A stretch of DNA of 64,000 bases from Paralichthys olivaceus. Taxonomy: Eukaryota > Chordata > Actinopteri > Pleuronectiformes > Paralichthyidae. A program made the position numbers and the translations under genes. The stretch is from positions 26,436,501 to 26,500,500 of the forward strand of contig NC_091094.1 of assembly GCF_024713975.1 (NCBI RefSeq), read 5' to 3'. Within the stretch, counting starts at the first letter, position 1. Each line of letters starts with the position of its first letter. Positions 26,201-36,939 of this stretch are shown here, piece after piece. Under the pieces are notes generated by a model. That model saw nothing but the letters and a program-made list of their open reading frames with translations. It searched no databases and was not told the origin of the DNA.

Positions 26201-29200
26201 GCCTAAAGCAGTAAATAAACAACACTGCATGTGTTTACTGTGCAGTTTAAACTCATCCAGTCTCAGTCAGTTTTACTCCCTGTTTTCAATCACATACCAA
26301 ATTTATACCACATTTCCAGCAAAAATCTATTTTTAATGACAGTGTCCCACATTCTTCCTGCATCACTGTTTATACGGTTATTGCATCTCAGTTGCAACTC
26401 TATTTGAAACCCTATTTGAACTTCAAAAATATGTCTTAAAGTCTCTTGTTCAACATCAGCGTTTGACATAATGCACCTAGAGACTCCTGATTGACTGCCC
26501 ATGTGACTGTGTGTCTCCCTGTGTTAACCTAGGCACTGTGTGGGTGCATCCTGTCTCTTACCCAGTGCATGCTGGGATAGTCCTTACAATGCTAAACAAT
26601 AAGTAATGCAGCAGATGAGGCAGTGTGGATGACTGGATATTACCTGACTTTATACTGCTCTTTTAAACATTTTATCGTATAGTTCTAGCAGGGAGCATTC
26701 TGCGTGTGCAGTTTGTACCTACCACCAGACAAAAGTTAAACAAAGGCTCAGTAATTTTACTCACACAGCTGATCATTGTAGTTTCTATCGAACAGGAGGA
26801 AACAGAGCATTTGTTGGGGACTATTTTCAGCAGCGGATTAATCTACATTTGGTGCTCTAATGAGTATTTACTGCAGCAGGATGGTGTGTGTGTGGGATTG
26901 AGTCAAAATAAGCTGCAGTGCGTGAGTTCATGGTAATGATGGAACATGTCAGTGAAACACTGCAGCTCACTGATGTGTTTTTAATAGTTTTTGGAAACAA
27001 TGGAGCTCTATGGCACAGGGGATAAATATGTATCAGGCTTTGGATACGCACAGTACATTCATTGTTTGCTTTGGAGAAAAAATTGAAAAACGTCCGTCTC
27101 TGCCAGCCTTATCCTTTAAATGATGTCTTCACTGATGTTATTAGTTACAATCACAAAGTCATACACTCCAGTGTTAACAGGTAAAATGTTTGAATGTCCC
27201 TGCAGCTTATTCACACATGCACTTTGGTCTGTCTGACCTTCAGTAGATGTTACTTCTGACTGGGGTACTGTGATGTGATTTCAATGTGCTGATGTAAAAG
27301 TCGAATAGACTATTGCAAACATACCTTGCGTCCCACTTCATTGTTATGTAAATTCATGAGAGTCCTGGCATTCTGCTTAATTTCCCGCGCGTCCACAAAC
27401 ACCTTGGAGAAATCCAGGCCGTAGTGGACGTCCGCTGAGCAGCCGCCCCACTTCCAGCCCTCCTCCTGGTTGTAGAAACCCTGCTTCTCCTTGTCACAGC
27501 CGCACCCACTCAAACTGCCCTGGGTGCAGGCCGCAGTGACGGCATGGGCCACCCCGGCAGCGATAATGGCGTAGGTGAACGCTGCCTCCTTACTGCCTGC
27601 GATGAAGAGAAACACACATTTTTAATCACAATTGCAGACAACGGAGCTTTAGTATTTCAGATTGGGCCCGAGCCTCCTCACATACCTGACATAGCTGCTT
27701 CAAACCAAATCAAAAAAATACACGAGCCGGGCCAAGTCCCATTCATCAATCATGCTCCCTCTACAAACAGAGACACTACAGGAGGAAGCTCCGAATCTTA
27801 CAGAAAATATAATGAAGCCGTCTAAAAGAGGAGAGAAGCTCTAATAAAAGCTGTTTATGAGGTAGTGGGACAGTTTGATTGTTTTATTGGAGTTTACGGT
27901 TTTATATTTATGAGTTACTATCCGAGAGCCTTCAGGGTCAGGACCAGTCTGTAAATTTGGGGAGTATAATTAAACAACTGCACCAGACGATTGATAAAGA
28001 TGAATATTTGAGAGCATTTACTGGGAGATAAAATATTAAATGTTTAGGCCTTATTCTGGCTCCTGTCCCAGCTGCCATCACTGGGATCCACCCTGTGGAG
28101 GTGAATCTGAGAGGCATGCACAGCCTCCCTACTGAGATGGATTTCCACTCCATAAATCTGACTGCTTCAGGTCAACTCCAGTATTTTTTCCCCTCTTCCT
28201 TTTTAATTAAAATAGAGATAATTCCTGGAGCTTGGGTGGAAACCATCCAAAAATGGCCGTCAGTTGCAAAAAATGCTCCAATAAAATCATCATCTTCAAC
28301 AATCACACCACCACAGAAGCTTTTTAGACTTTTAAGGTCACGGTTCTTCTGCCAACGCTGGGATTTACATACAAATGTCAATAAATTGATGTGATATGTT
28401 AGAGTAGTACAATTTAAATGCATAATAGAGAGAATATCAAACATAGCACCTGAGCATAGGGATGAAACAGTCACCTGATGCTTAGTTGTTCAATCTTTAA
28501 TTGCAGTGATTACCATGGTGATTTGGTTGGTACTGTAACAGCATTAGCTGCTAGTCCTCTGTATAAACCAAGCAACTGCTAGTTCCCATGTCCTCAGACA
28601 TCAGGGTCGGCAGCTGCACTAAATGTAATGTGCCTTCTCTTCTCCACTCCACTTGTTTTGTGCTGTTATTTTGTTTACATATGATTGAATTGAACATGCA
28701 CATACTTTGATAATAATGTTTTTTTATGATGTACGTATTCAGGGCTTTATTTAAACCAGCGTTGCAGGAAGCTTTATCAGTACTTTTCAAACATGTTCAT
28801 TAACAAACATTAACAAAAACAATAATAATATGATCAAACTGCTTCATCTCTACCTGAGCACCACGTTTGTAAACCAAATGTAAAAACAGTTACATCATTA
28901 GCAGGAAACACTACTACAGTAGGTGGAGCAGCATCCAGTCGGTGCCCACATGTGAGCAGCCAGCCTGGTGGATGGGGAGGATACTCCATCCTAATGTCAG
29001 AAATACTGCACACTGCTGCAACACTGCCAACAACAGCCCCACATTTCTGTATTCTGTCAGTTATCAGTGTTCCAGTCTGCTGACACAAAACAATGGATTC
29101 AGACAGGCTGGATGCGAGGCAGCTGGAGCCGAGCAGCGAGCGAGCGAGCGAGCGAGCGAGGTGACCTGCTGCCTCCTAGAAATCAACCTGATCTTTGTCG

Positions 29201-30318
29201 AAAATCTGAGCAGAATATGGACTCAAATTATTTTCAATCATCTCCTCTCGCCAAGTTTCGTTTCAATCCATGTGCGAGAAAAAAGTGTAGTTGCTCCCCT
29301 AAAACATTCAGTTAAACATCCCCTGCCAAAGCTGCACGACCTGGAGGTAAATTTGTAAACCAAGAGGAGAGTGCTTGTCTGAACTTGAAGCTTTAGGAAG
29401 GGGGGTGGGGGGCTATGAACACATACGTGAAGGTTGTTCAGCTCAGAGCATGTAGGTCTGCATGTTAGCAGCTATGAAACAGGATGTTACAGTGTGTGTT
29501 CCTGATATATAACACTGAGATGATCAGACATAAGGTTTCATCTTATCCAGTCAGAGCAGAGGTCACCTGAAGCAGTTACACATCATCTACACATCAAACT
29601 ACTCATCTTGCCGCTTTTACGAGTGGAAACATTTTCTGCACGCAACATTTGTTTCTGTTGTTTCTGATAATACCTCCATACCTGCAGATCATACAATAAA
29701 ATATCAATGGGCAAAGCAGCTATCGGCATAAATTAAAGGCTTAAACGTGATGTGAGCCTTAATCCCATGATGACACTTTGAGTGAAAAACGACTCCCGGG
29801 CTCTGCATGTGTGTCTGCGAGATGACAGGGTGAACTTACAGGACAAGACAGTGGAACACCAGCGTGTTTAAATATGACACTCCACTTATTTCCACTGTCG
29901 AGTCTTTGGGAGCGAGCATGGCCTCGAGCCTTATTCCACATCCAGGATCAGATCTGGGGCTTGTTTTCCCACCGAGAGCAGAAGCACTGAGAGTCTGAGA
30001 GCTTCCTGACATGGGGGAGGTCCACTAACTTGGGGACAGTTCGTAGCAATTTAACCGTTTGGGGTTTTTTTGTGCACTTTTAGACTCATGTGCAGATGCT
30101 TCAAACTGTATTAAACAGACCACCTACAATATCAACAAATAAATAAAAGCATCTTCTGTTTGCAGTGTTCGTGCAAACCCACAATTATGAATCTGCTATT
30201 GTGACATTGTGCAGCAATTTAAAAAGGAAACAGCTTAAATACTTTTTAAAAAAACTAGAAAGATAAAGGCACTTTGCTGACAAAGATATTGAACTACACT
30301 TTGAATGTATTTAATATA

Positions 30319-30349
<31 letters not shown>

Positions 30350-30949
30350 TATGTACTTCATTATTTTAACCATTTGGGTTTTTCGTTGATCAGCACTTTA
30401 CTGTGTGTTGAAAACAGTGCTCAATAAATAAAGTTATTTTTCTTCTTCTTATTATAATACCTCAAAGAAATATTAGTACAAGATCAGATGCAATACAACT
30501 ACTTAAAACTCAGTATCACAGAATCCCATAGAATAATGTCCCCATTTCAGAAAGCTTGTTGCACAAAGAGTCAGTGAACTGGGTGGATGATGAATAACAT
30601 ACCCACTCTGAGCTCTCTGCCGAACACGGTCCTCTCTCCCAGGGCCGAGCAGTTCCAGCGTCCGTGTCTGAACTGGAACTGACACTCGTTGATGCCCATC
30701 TGAACCCCCTCTCCGATCACGATGATGGCGTCGGGCCGGCTCTGACAGATAGTCCGCTGACGAGGGGCCAGGCCCGGGATTTTATTACAGATGATGCTCG
30801 CTCCCAGCGCCACCACCGAGGACAGACCCCTGCAGGCGGGGAAGGCGACAGGTTAACATGTGGCAGGTGGAGCTCCTCCAGGTGTGGGGACATGTGAGGG
30901 AACATCTGCATGCGCTCTGGTGACATCTTAAACTCTGCTTCTATAAACT

Positions 30950-31026
<77 letters not shown>

Positions 31027-31114
31027 AGCACCCAGTAACTCACCCGATCTTCAGGTACACTACTCCGAGGCACAGGAAAAAATGTAGGATCAAGCGCCGC
31101 GTCTTCCTGCTCAT
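19790..31114 (-). CDS. wnt7a: Wnt7a secreted signalling ligand, complete gene (4 exons)
   Basis: Lipid-modified secreted glycoprotein that binds Frizzled/LRP receptors, and Reck-Gpr124 on brain endothelium, to activate beta-catenin signalling. Coding exons are 31044-31114, 30603-30829, 27325-27596 and 19790-20269. All junctions are GT-AG and phases match, giving 1050 nt (349 aa plus TAG), the same length as human WNT7A as I know it. Seen: hydrophobic signal segment (about residues 8-31), sequon N83 in WNCSALG, acyl-carrier Ser206 in CHGVSGSC, sequon N295 in CNKTA, and a cysteine-rich C-terminus ending [11 protein letters not shown]. The stretch [20 protein letters not shown] marks Wnt7a; Wnt7b has a different sequence there. 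The family sequon near N127 is absent (GSLS). Teleosts can carry wnt7aa and wnt7ab; the copy cannot be settled here. Start: first ATG, followed by the basic n-region MSRKTRR as in mammals. Confidence 0.97.
20733..21021 (+). mobile_element. MITE copy B, shortened, in wnt7a intron 3
   Basis: Shares GTGTGTAAGATTTAGGTGAA, the TTTTCACAAGTGTGTTTCAT segment and the right end (CACTAGATGTCACTAAATTC) with copies A and C. The left inverted repeat is eroded and part of the middle is deleted. Confidence 0.75.
22895..23085 (+). repeat. Old dispersed repeat with TAGCATGCTA palindromes
   Basis: Several GCTAACATG/TTAGCATGCTAACA units. It appears to be the 3' portion of the repeat family seen at 12200-12490, here in wnt7a intron 3. 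Confidence 0.45.
25770..25980 (+). repeat. tRNA-derived SINE-like repeat, 3' part
   Basis: Shares GTGTGTGAGTGATGTG, AAAGAGCTTTGAGTGGTCATC and AAGACTAGAAAAGATCTCTATG...CAGACCATTTACTATCA with the copy at 12495. The tRNA-like head is lost. Confidence 0.65.
27325..27596 (-). CDS. wnt7a: wnt7a exon 3
   Basis: Acceptor TCGCAG, coding from [19 protein letters not shown] to [12 protein letters not shown], ending in phase 0 at GTATGT. It carries the Wnt hallmark segments [10 protein letters not shown] and [12 protein letters not shown]. Where human WNT7A has an NLS sequon after TQG, this copy reads SLS, so that glycosylation site is missing. Confidence 0.96.
27597..30602 (-). other. wnt7a: wnt7a intron 2
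   Basis: Three-kilobase intron without coding potential that I recognise. It includes a non-repetitive block at about 28170-28340 that could be a conserved element, a GAGC tetranucleotide run near 29138-29160 and an ATT trinucleotide run near 30319-30350. Confidence 0.8.
28170..28340. promoter_or_regulatory. Candidate conserved block in wnt7a intron 2
   Basis: Non-repetitive intronic block running from TTCCTTTTTAATTAAAATAG to CCACCACAGAAGC, with no splice-flanked open frame. Suggested by texture only. Confidence 0.2.
30603..30829 (-). CDS. wnt7a: wnt7a exon 2
   Basis: Acceptor CCTGCAG, then coding for [19 protein letters not shown] through to GRELRVG, ending in phase 1 at GTATGT. It holds the start of the Wnt N-terminal domain, several conserved cysteines and the first N-glycosylation sequon (N83 in RWNCSALGE). 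Confidence 0.96.
30952..31025. repeat. (GT)n/(CA)n microsatellite in wnt7a intron 1
   Basis: About 74 bp of uninterrupted GT dinucleotides. On the wnt7a strand it reads (CA)n and begins about 18 bp downstream of the exon 1 boundary, filling roughly a third of the 214-bp intron. Confidence 0.98.
31044..31114 (-). CDS. wnt7a: wnt7a exon 1 (start codon, signal peptide)
   Basis: Codes for [19 protein letters not shown] and a few more residues, a basic n-region followed by a hydrophobic core typical of a signal peptide. It ends after GG (phase 2) at a strong GTGAGT donor. The following intron is only 214 bp and is largely a CA/GT microsatellite. Confidence 0.95.
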
Positions 31115-31480
31115 GGTGCCCGGGACCAGGCGCCGGATCGACGCAGTGAACCGCTGCAGGAAGCCGCCTTATTTCTGTGCGGAGTCCCGCAGGACCTCCA
31201 GGTGATCCGAGCAGCAGGCGCGGGTTAAAACGCTCCCGGGGACGAGAAGACGTGCGTGGGGGGAAAGTCCTGGTCTCATCGGGTTGGTGTCCGGTGGAGC
31301 TGCGGGCCCGCGGCGGAGCATCGGGGCTGCGCTTGTTCTCTGCAGGTAAAGTGCGTGCGTCCACCTTCTCCTCTGACAGGGCGTGTTCTGCTGCTCGAGC
31401 TGTGGCTGCAGCCTGCAGGTACACGCTCAGCTCATCTGTCCTGACACACACACACACAGACACACACTGACACACACACG
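31115..31480 (-). promoter_or_regulatory. wnt7a: wnt7a 5' UTR and GC-rich promoter region
   Basis: The few hundred bases upstream of the wnt7a ATG are clearly richer in G, C and CpG than the surrounding DNA, as expected of a CpG-type developmental promoter. No TATA box or transcription start can be fixed by eye. A long open frame crosses this area on the same strand but only reads through promoter and CA repeat, so it is not a protein. Confidence 0.55.
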
Positions 31481-31674
31481 CACTGAGCTGCACACCTGCC
31501 TGGGCACAGCTGAGCAGTTAAAGCCGCCAGGTCATGGCAGCTCACACGGACACTGGGTTTAAGTCCTACCCGGGGACACTGGATCACCCGCTTCACCACT
31601 GCAGCCACTGACACAGCAGCTCTCATTCACCACGTTTTATCCATTTTACACCAGTGAGCGCCCCTCCCACTGAC

Positions 31675-31686
31675 CACACACACACT

Positions 31687-31742
<56 letters not shown>
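31675..31742. repeat. (CA)n microsatellite upstream of wnt7a
   Basis: Nearly pure CA dinucleotides with a few interruptions. A second shorter run is at about 31443-31470. Confidence 0.95.
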
Positions 31743-31746
<4 letters not shown>

Positions 31747-33654
31747 GTCGTGTCTCTATGTCTTCAGAGGACACTACATTCATCCCTGGAGTCTAACTTT
31801 AACAATAGTTACTACTTGCCTAACTCTAACTCTTAAATGAACCATAACCTGAGTCTAACTTTAAAACATGTCTTTAAATCTAATGATTCAGATTATGGAA
31901 ACTTGCTTTTTGTCCCCATAAGAGATATGATAGGATGAGATAAGATAAGATAAGATAAGATAGAATAAACTAAGGGAAGAAAAGTTCCCATTATACAACT
32001 GTGTAACAAGATTTATACCTGGAACACACACACACACTTCATCTTCATCCCAAAACACTGCAGGTGGGAAACTGCAAAGTACTGTGAGTACCATTGAGTA
32101 TTGCACCACTTACACAAATATGTACCTCACTACACTTATGTAAAAAAAATCATTTCACAAATCTAAACATACCATTATCTTATAATGTAACATGTAGGTC
32201 CGCACAGAGCAGACCTGTGTTAAGTAGTTCAAACGAGCCCTGTCTGAAGGATCTGCAACAGGAAAAGGCTTCTCACATGGTGATGTGTCAATAAAAAACA
32301 AATCTAATCTAGTCATTCATTTAATAAAACTCATGGGGCTGTTCTGCACTGAAACAAGTGTTTACTTTCACAACTGAAACTTGTCTTTTCATTGAAACAC
32401 ATGCTTTTGAATGCAGACAGCACATTTTTGTAATATGTGAACAATCAGAGTTGTTCAATGTTTAAATTCACAATCTCATGGAGGCTGGTGTGAGGCTGTC
32501 TGCCCAACATTACCAGCTTCAGATTTAATGCACAATAGTTTTTTTTTCTCACAAAAGACAAACATTAGAAGCAGAACACCAGAATAATCTAGACGTTAAA
32601 AAGAGCATAACCTGAATCTAAGCCAATCTGTCTGTTTCAAGGTGTGCTAAGTGAACAGCAGTGCAGATATATTCTGAAGAACACTACACTTCCAGTTGTG
32701 ATCCATTACTTCCTCATAATTTCTGACTAATAACTCAGCAGTGATTCACAGACTCCACTGAAGTCTCCTGCGTAGGACAAGATAAGTTGTCAAAGGACTA
32801 TATCACCATCTGCTGTCACTTCTGTGGAACTACTATCATCAAGTGCAGAAGAACAGAGTCCAAAAACAAACTCTCTCACCATATTTTTACAGAGACCCAG
32901 GAACCAAGCAGCTCCCGTTTGCATGGATAGTATAATAAGCAGTCGTTGGATATGATTACAGTCAAATAGAATTATGATGGTGTTTTGACTCTGGGCCACA
33001 GGAACAATACATAACAGAGGATCATGTCTGATGCCAAACCCTGATTAAAAAAGCAGCTGACACAGCGAATGTGACGCTCCGGGACAGTCCACCACTTAGT
33101 TCACATGGTAACCAGCAGTGACAAACAGGTTTACATGAAGTGGATGAAGTTATCTTCACACATGGATCATGGGTTATGATTACAACTAGATCCTCAGATT
33201 TTCAATATGTCTTCTCTTATATATTTCTGTTATTGGCAATATCTCTATAAAACAATTGTCATTCCTGCTTCTTCTTTGTCAGACTTTTTCTTTTTGTGTA
33301 AATACTGAAAACATTGACGCACCTCTTCATTTATATTAGACAGAGTCTTTCCTCATGAATGTTGTAAATACTGTTGTGTTGTCGATGTGCTCTGCTACAC
33401 AGCGACAGTCCTGGGACCTATGAGGCTTGTGAATATGGGCCGTACAAATAACCTTTTTGTCTTTGTTCTTTGTAGATTGAGATAAATTACACTTAAAAAA
33501 TTATTCAATATCAATTTAAAGTGCTTGGCTGCTTATTTCTTCCACACCACACACTCTATTGTGTTGATCATGGTAAAAAAATGACATTTCCTTTGAGAAA
33601 AGCTCAATTTGAACCAAAGTAAACTCTAGTTACCTCTAATAACATTTTCACTCC

Positions 33655-33985
33655 TTTTCATTGGTTTGTTTGTAGACAGTGTTACGCAAAAACTACAGAA
33701 CGAATTTCCATGACACATATTGGACGGAAATGACATGGGACAAGAATGAACTCGTTAATCAGGACAAAGAGAGTGGATCCAGGAATTTGTCTTTCCAAAT
33801 TTCTTATCATTAAGAGATTGGGCATTTTAAGACATGTTCACTGATTTCCCTGGAAACAATTCATGGATCTTAATATCTCAGGACTAAAATCTGAGTTTAC
33901 TTTGGTGAAGCATGAATGAATGAAAGATGCCGTTGGACCGTGGCAGATTCATGTTCTCTACAGAGTCCCATTCTAATTGATTACT
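33655..33985 (+). repeat. Old dispersed repeat fragment between wnt7a and let-7f
   Basis: TTACGCAAAAACTACAGAAC, GATTTCC-like GAATTTCCATGACACATATT, GGATCCAGGAATTTGTCTTT and a final TCTCTACAGAGTCCCATTCT match a common fish interspersed repeat by memory. Confidence 0.5.
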
Positions 33986-34389
33986 TTATTCATGAAACAT
34001 ATTTCCTGTTTCCTGGACTCACTATTCTGTTTGCTTGAAGGCAACACCGACATATCTGTGTTTAGTAAATGAGCTACCATGAAAACCCCAGGTTACACTG
34101 TAGAGAGAGTGAGCTCCCCATTTCCATCACGATTAATACATTAAGCTATACATACATATTAAACTGATAACTGTACAGTGCAGAACTTGAAATAGACTAT
34201 TTTAACATGGTGGTATTACTTTTACTTGAAGAATTTGAACACTATCAATATTCCTGGACATTCGTGATTCAGTATCAATCAGCCCACAACAGTGTTTCAT
34301 ATTGTATCTTGTTTTATTATAAAGCTGCAGACAAAACAGAAGGTTTAAGTTCACGTTCATCTGAAGCGGTCGAGGCAGACATCCAGTCT

Positions 34390-34560
34390 GGTCCTGCTAG
34401 TTTCTTCCTGTTAATGACTTTGTTTCTCTCAACTAAGTGTTTGCTCATTGTGGGAACTGTTGGGTTTCTCTATAATTTTGTAAGATCTAGACCTTACTAT
34501 GAAATGTGTCTGAGATAATGTATGTAATGATTTGGATTTTTGATTTACAAATTAAATTGA
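34390..34560 (+). repeat. Retroposon 3' tail repeat
   Basis: CTAAGTGTTTGCTCATTGTG, GGAACTGTTGGGTTTCTCTA and TGTGTCTGAGATAATGTATG match the copy at 13060. It sits 0.24 kb downstream of the let-7f hairpin on the miRNA strand. Confidence 0.55.
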
Positions 34561-34796
34561 GTTTAATGAAAAAACATTTTCAGAAATACATTCATATGAC
34601 TGCAAATCCCATATATTTAACACAATCTATAAGAGTAAATGTGAAAATGAAACATTAACACATTTAAAAATGAATCTAGTTTACGGATATACTTTACAGT
34701 CCAAATGGCTCTGAAGGTTATGTGAAAGAAATCACAAATTCAAATAGTTGATTAGCTAACCAGGCTACACATTTCATACCAGGAGAGATGTCACTC

Positions 34797-34882
34797 CACA
34801 GGGAAGGCAATAGATTGTATAGTTATCTCCAAACAGGGCAAAATCACTACCCTACAACTATACAATCTACTACCTCACACTG
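34797..34882 (-). ncRNA. let7f: let-7f microRNA precursor
   Basis: On the minus strand the 5p arm at 34856-34877 is identical to mature let-7f (seed GAGGTAG, differing from let-7a at one base in the middle). The 3p arm at 34801-34822 pairs with it and matches the vertebrate let-7f-1-3p sequence. The loop (GGGTAGTGATTTTGCCCTG) is also close to human let-7f-1. After Drosha/Dicer processing it represses targets such as lin28, hmga2 and ras family mRNAs. It lies 189 nt from let-7a on the same strand, so both probably come from one primary transcript. The outer precursor ends are approximate. Confidence 0.96.
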
Positions 34883-34989
34883 TGTGAGCGACTGGAACTA
34901 ACACTGCTGAGCTGAACCACAGGAAGTTCTGCTGTCTGGGAACCAGGAGTCAGAATCCATGCAGTGAGGACTGAGATGTGGGTTTGTCA

Positions 34990-35074
34990 CTTTGAGAAAG
35001 ACAGTAGGTTGAATAGTTATCTCCCAGTGCGGGTGTGACCCTAAAACTATACAACCTACTACCTCAGCCCATAG
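34990..35074 (-). ncRNA. let7a: let-7a microRNA precursor
   Basis: The minus-strand 5p arm at 35045-35066 is identical to mature let-7a. The loop (TAGGGTCACACCC...CACTGGGAGATAA) matches the let-7a-1 precursor class. The 3p arm at about 34996-35016 reads CTATTCAACCTACTGTC, which differs from the human 3p arm: it creates a U-U mismatch but replaces a G-U wobble by G-C. It is the upstream member of the let-7a/let-7f pair, in the order seen at human 9q22.32. No let-7d was found downstream as far as wnt7a. Confidence 0.96.
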
Positions 35075-36939
35075 TGAAAACAAAGCTGTGAGCTGCACTA
35101 GGCGATGGGATGACGACTCCAAACGTCCAGACTCAGGTCATCAGCTGAATCTGTGAACAGAGGCAAACAGAGTGAGTGGTTTGGGACGAGTCCTCTTGTT
35201 TAGTATCTAAATATACTTCACCTTCTGAATAACACAATTGTGAAGTTTCTTGAAAAGATTCCAAATGGTTTATGAATTCTTCTTGCTTAAATAAAATATT
35301 GCAGATGGAGACATACTGATGACTACACCCTAAACATTCTATACCAGGGGGATGATGGATCCGTGTGGCTGTCGTTGGTGTTTAGACAAAGGTGTTCGCT
35401 GGCACTGTGTTGGATCCTTCAGTTCAAGTGTTTAAAGGTAAATATGATTAGTTTCAATTAGGGATATGACCTTTTTTCAGATTCATTACATTGATGACAT
35501 TGAATTAGACAAAAATGCTTCTGAAGCTACACTACACAGAGGTCGGGCTGCCGTCTGCTTGATGTCACTTTCAGATACACACAGCCACACCAACATGACG
35601 GAGGCCAATCTGAGAAACAGTACAGAAGATCAGTACCATGGACAGCAGCTGGTGCTCCGGTGCTTGTCCTCAGTACTGATGGTGACAAAGACTAATTAAA
35701 ACGTGCAGCCACAGTGACTGGTGTGTGTTGTTCGAGACTGAGGGATTTATAGTATTCTTACTAATGCAACTTCAAGCTTTGGCTGTTTTTTCAGACTGAA
35801 GCAGAGCACTTCGAGAATATAGTGGTGGTGCTCGCCCATCACTGAAATAGAGGAATTAATACTAACGTCAAAAGGATCATTTAAAATATATTCAGTAACA
35901 GGGAAAACACATAATGGGAGCACGTTTGCGACTGACTCCTCTCATTCCCAGTAGAGGAGTTTGCCTTTACCGGTGCATCATGTTCAACATCACGAGCAAA
36001 CCAGAAAGCTCTTTCACCTCGTTGTCTTGCCACCCTAGTTTCTCCTTTCCCTCACTGCCATGTCTACTGCAGAGTCATTTCACTATGGAGTCAAAGATGA
36101 ATGAATCCATTCCCATTGCAGACAAGAGCCAGATGCTCAGGGGCTTTAGTGAGTTTATGGTTGTCCACGGAGATCTGAGTCAAAGACTACTGACGTTCAG
36201 GTATCTATAACCAGGTCTACACGCCCTCTATTCAATTCCTCTCCAATATAGGTGAGGTTAACTGTCATCTCCTCACTATACTGATGACATATACCATTAT
36301 CTCTCCAATTCAGCGTTTTGTTTACAGTTACATAAAGGGAAATGAACTCTGTAGTCCATAAATAACAAAATCTGCATCATTTCTCAGATTTGTTAGTTTG
36401 CTGGTTTTATCAGAGCTCTAATTATCTGATCAGATTTTTAAATTCAAGTGATTTAAAGAAAAGCAACACATTCTGCAGAGAGAAGATGGAACCAGACAGT
36501 AGTCTGCCTCTTTGCTCGATGAATCAAACAATGCAGAATCAAAACTAACAACCTTTCTGTTTTAGCTCAAATAGGAAGATGTTGTATTCTCTTCAGATGA
36601 ATATGCATCCTACTATAACTTGAATTATGAATCTACTGACAGCGTCATGCAGGAATCATTTCATCTATACACTATCACAGCATGTAAAGGTCAACAATGA
36701 CATATCTCATTTGGTCCGGCCCACAGTCCAAACCGCAGAGATATCCCATTTACAATATGACACAGGAGGAGCAGGTAATATTTATATGTCATAGGCTCAA
36801 CATAACAGTGTAAGCTTGAGAGATAGATCGCTTCTTAATGAGCAGGAAAATCAAAGATCAAACTGTGTGAGGAACACTGAGCCATGTGAAATAACCTCCA
36901 CACAGGGCTGCTCATGTGTTCACAGTTAGATGTGAGTAT
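35075..36939. other. Probable body of the let-7 primary transcript
   Basis: No protein-coding exon seen. The DNA lies between the candidate promoter and let-7a, on the miRNA strand side. Nothing else of note. Confidence 0.5.

Larger units (their letters stand above)
20270..27324 (-). other. wnt7a: wnt7a intron 3
   Basis: Seven-kilobase intron with no additional coding exon that I can support. It holds a MITE copy (20733-21021), a dispersed repeat with TTAGCATGCTAA-type palindromes (about 22895-23080), and a tRNA-SINE-like copy (25770-25980). An open frame of 135 codons at 24151-24558 has no recognisable domain. A moderately GC-rich block at about 21880-22070 is non-repetitive. Confidence 0.85.
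31481..34796. other. Spacer between wnt7a promoter and let-7f
   Basis: CA microsatellite, a GATAA pentamer run (about 31930-31965), an old dispersed repeat and AT-rich unique DNA. I looked for a let-7d hairpin (ACCTACTACCTCT-type string) and found none. The tail of the let-7 primary transcript probably ends here. Confidence 0.7.

Noticed and set aside
30717..31493. 258-codon minus-strand open frame
   Set aside because: It reads through the wnt7a promoter, exon 1 in a wrong frame, a CA microsatellite (giving a Thr-His run) and exon 2 out of frame.
33628..33640. TTACCTCTAAT string as a possible let-7d remnant
   Set aside because: Lacks the rest of the let-7 5p arm (no CTACTACCTC) and there is no hairpin partner.
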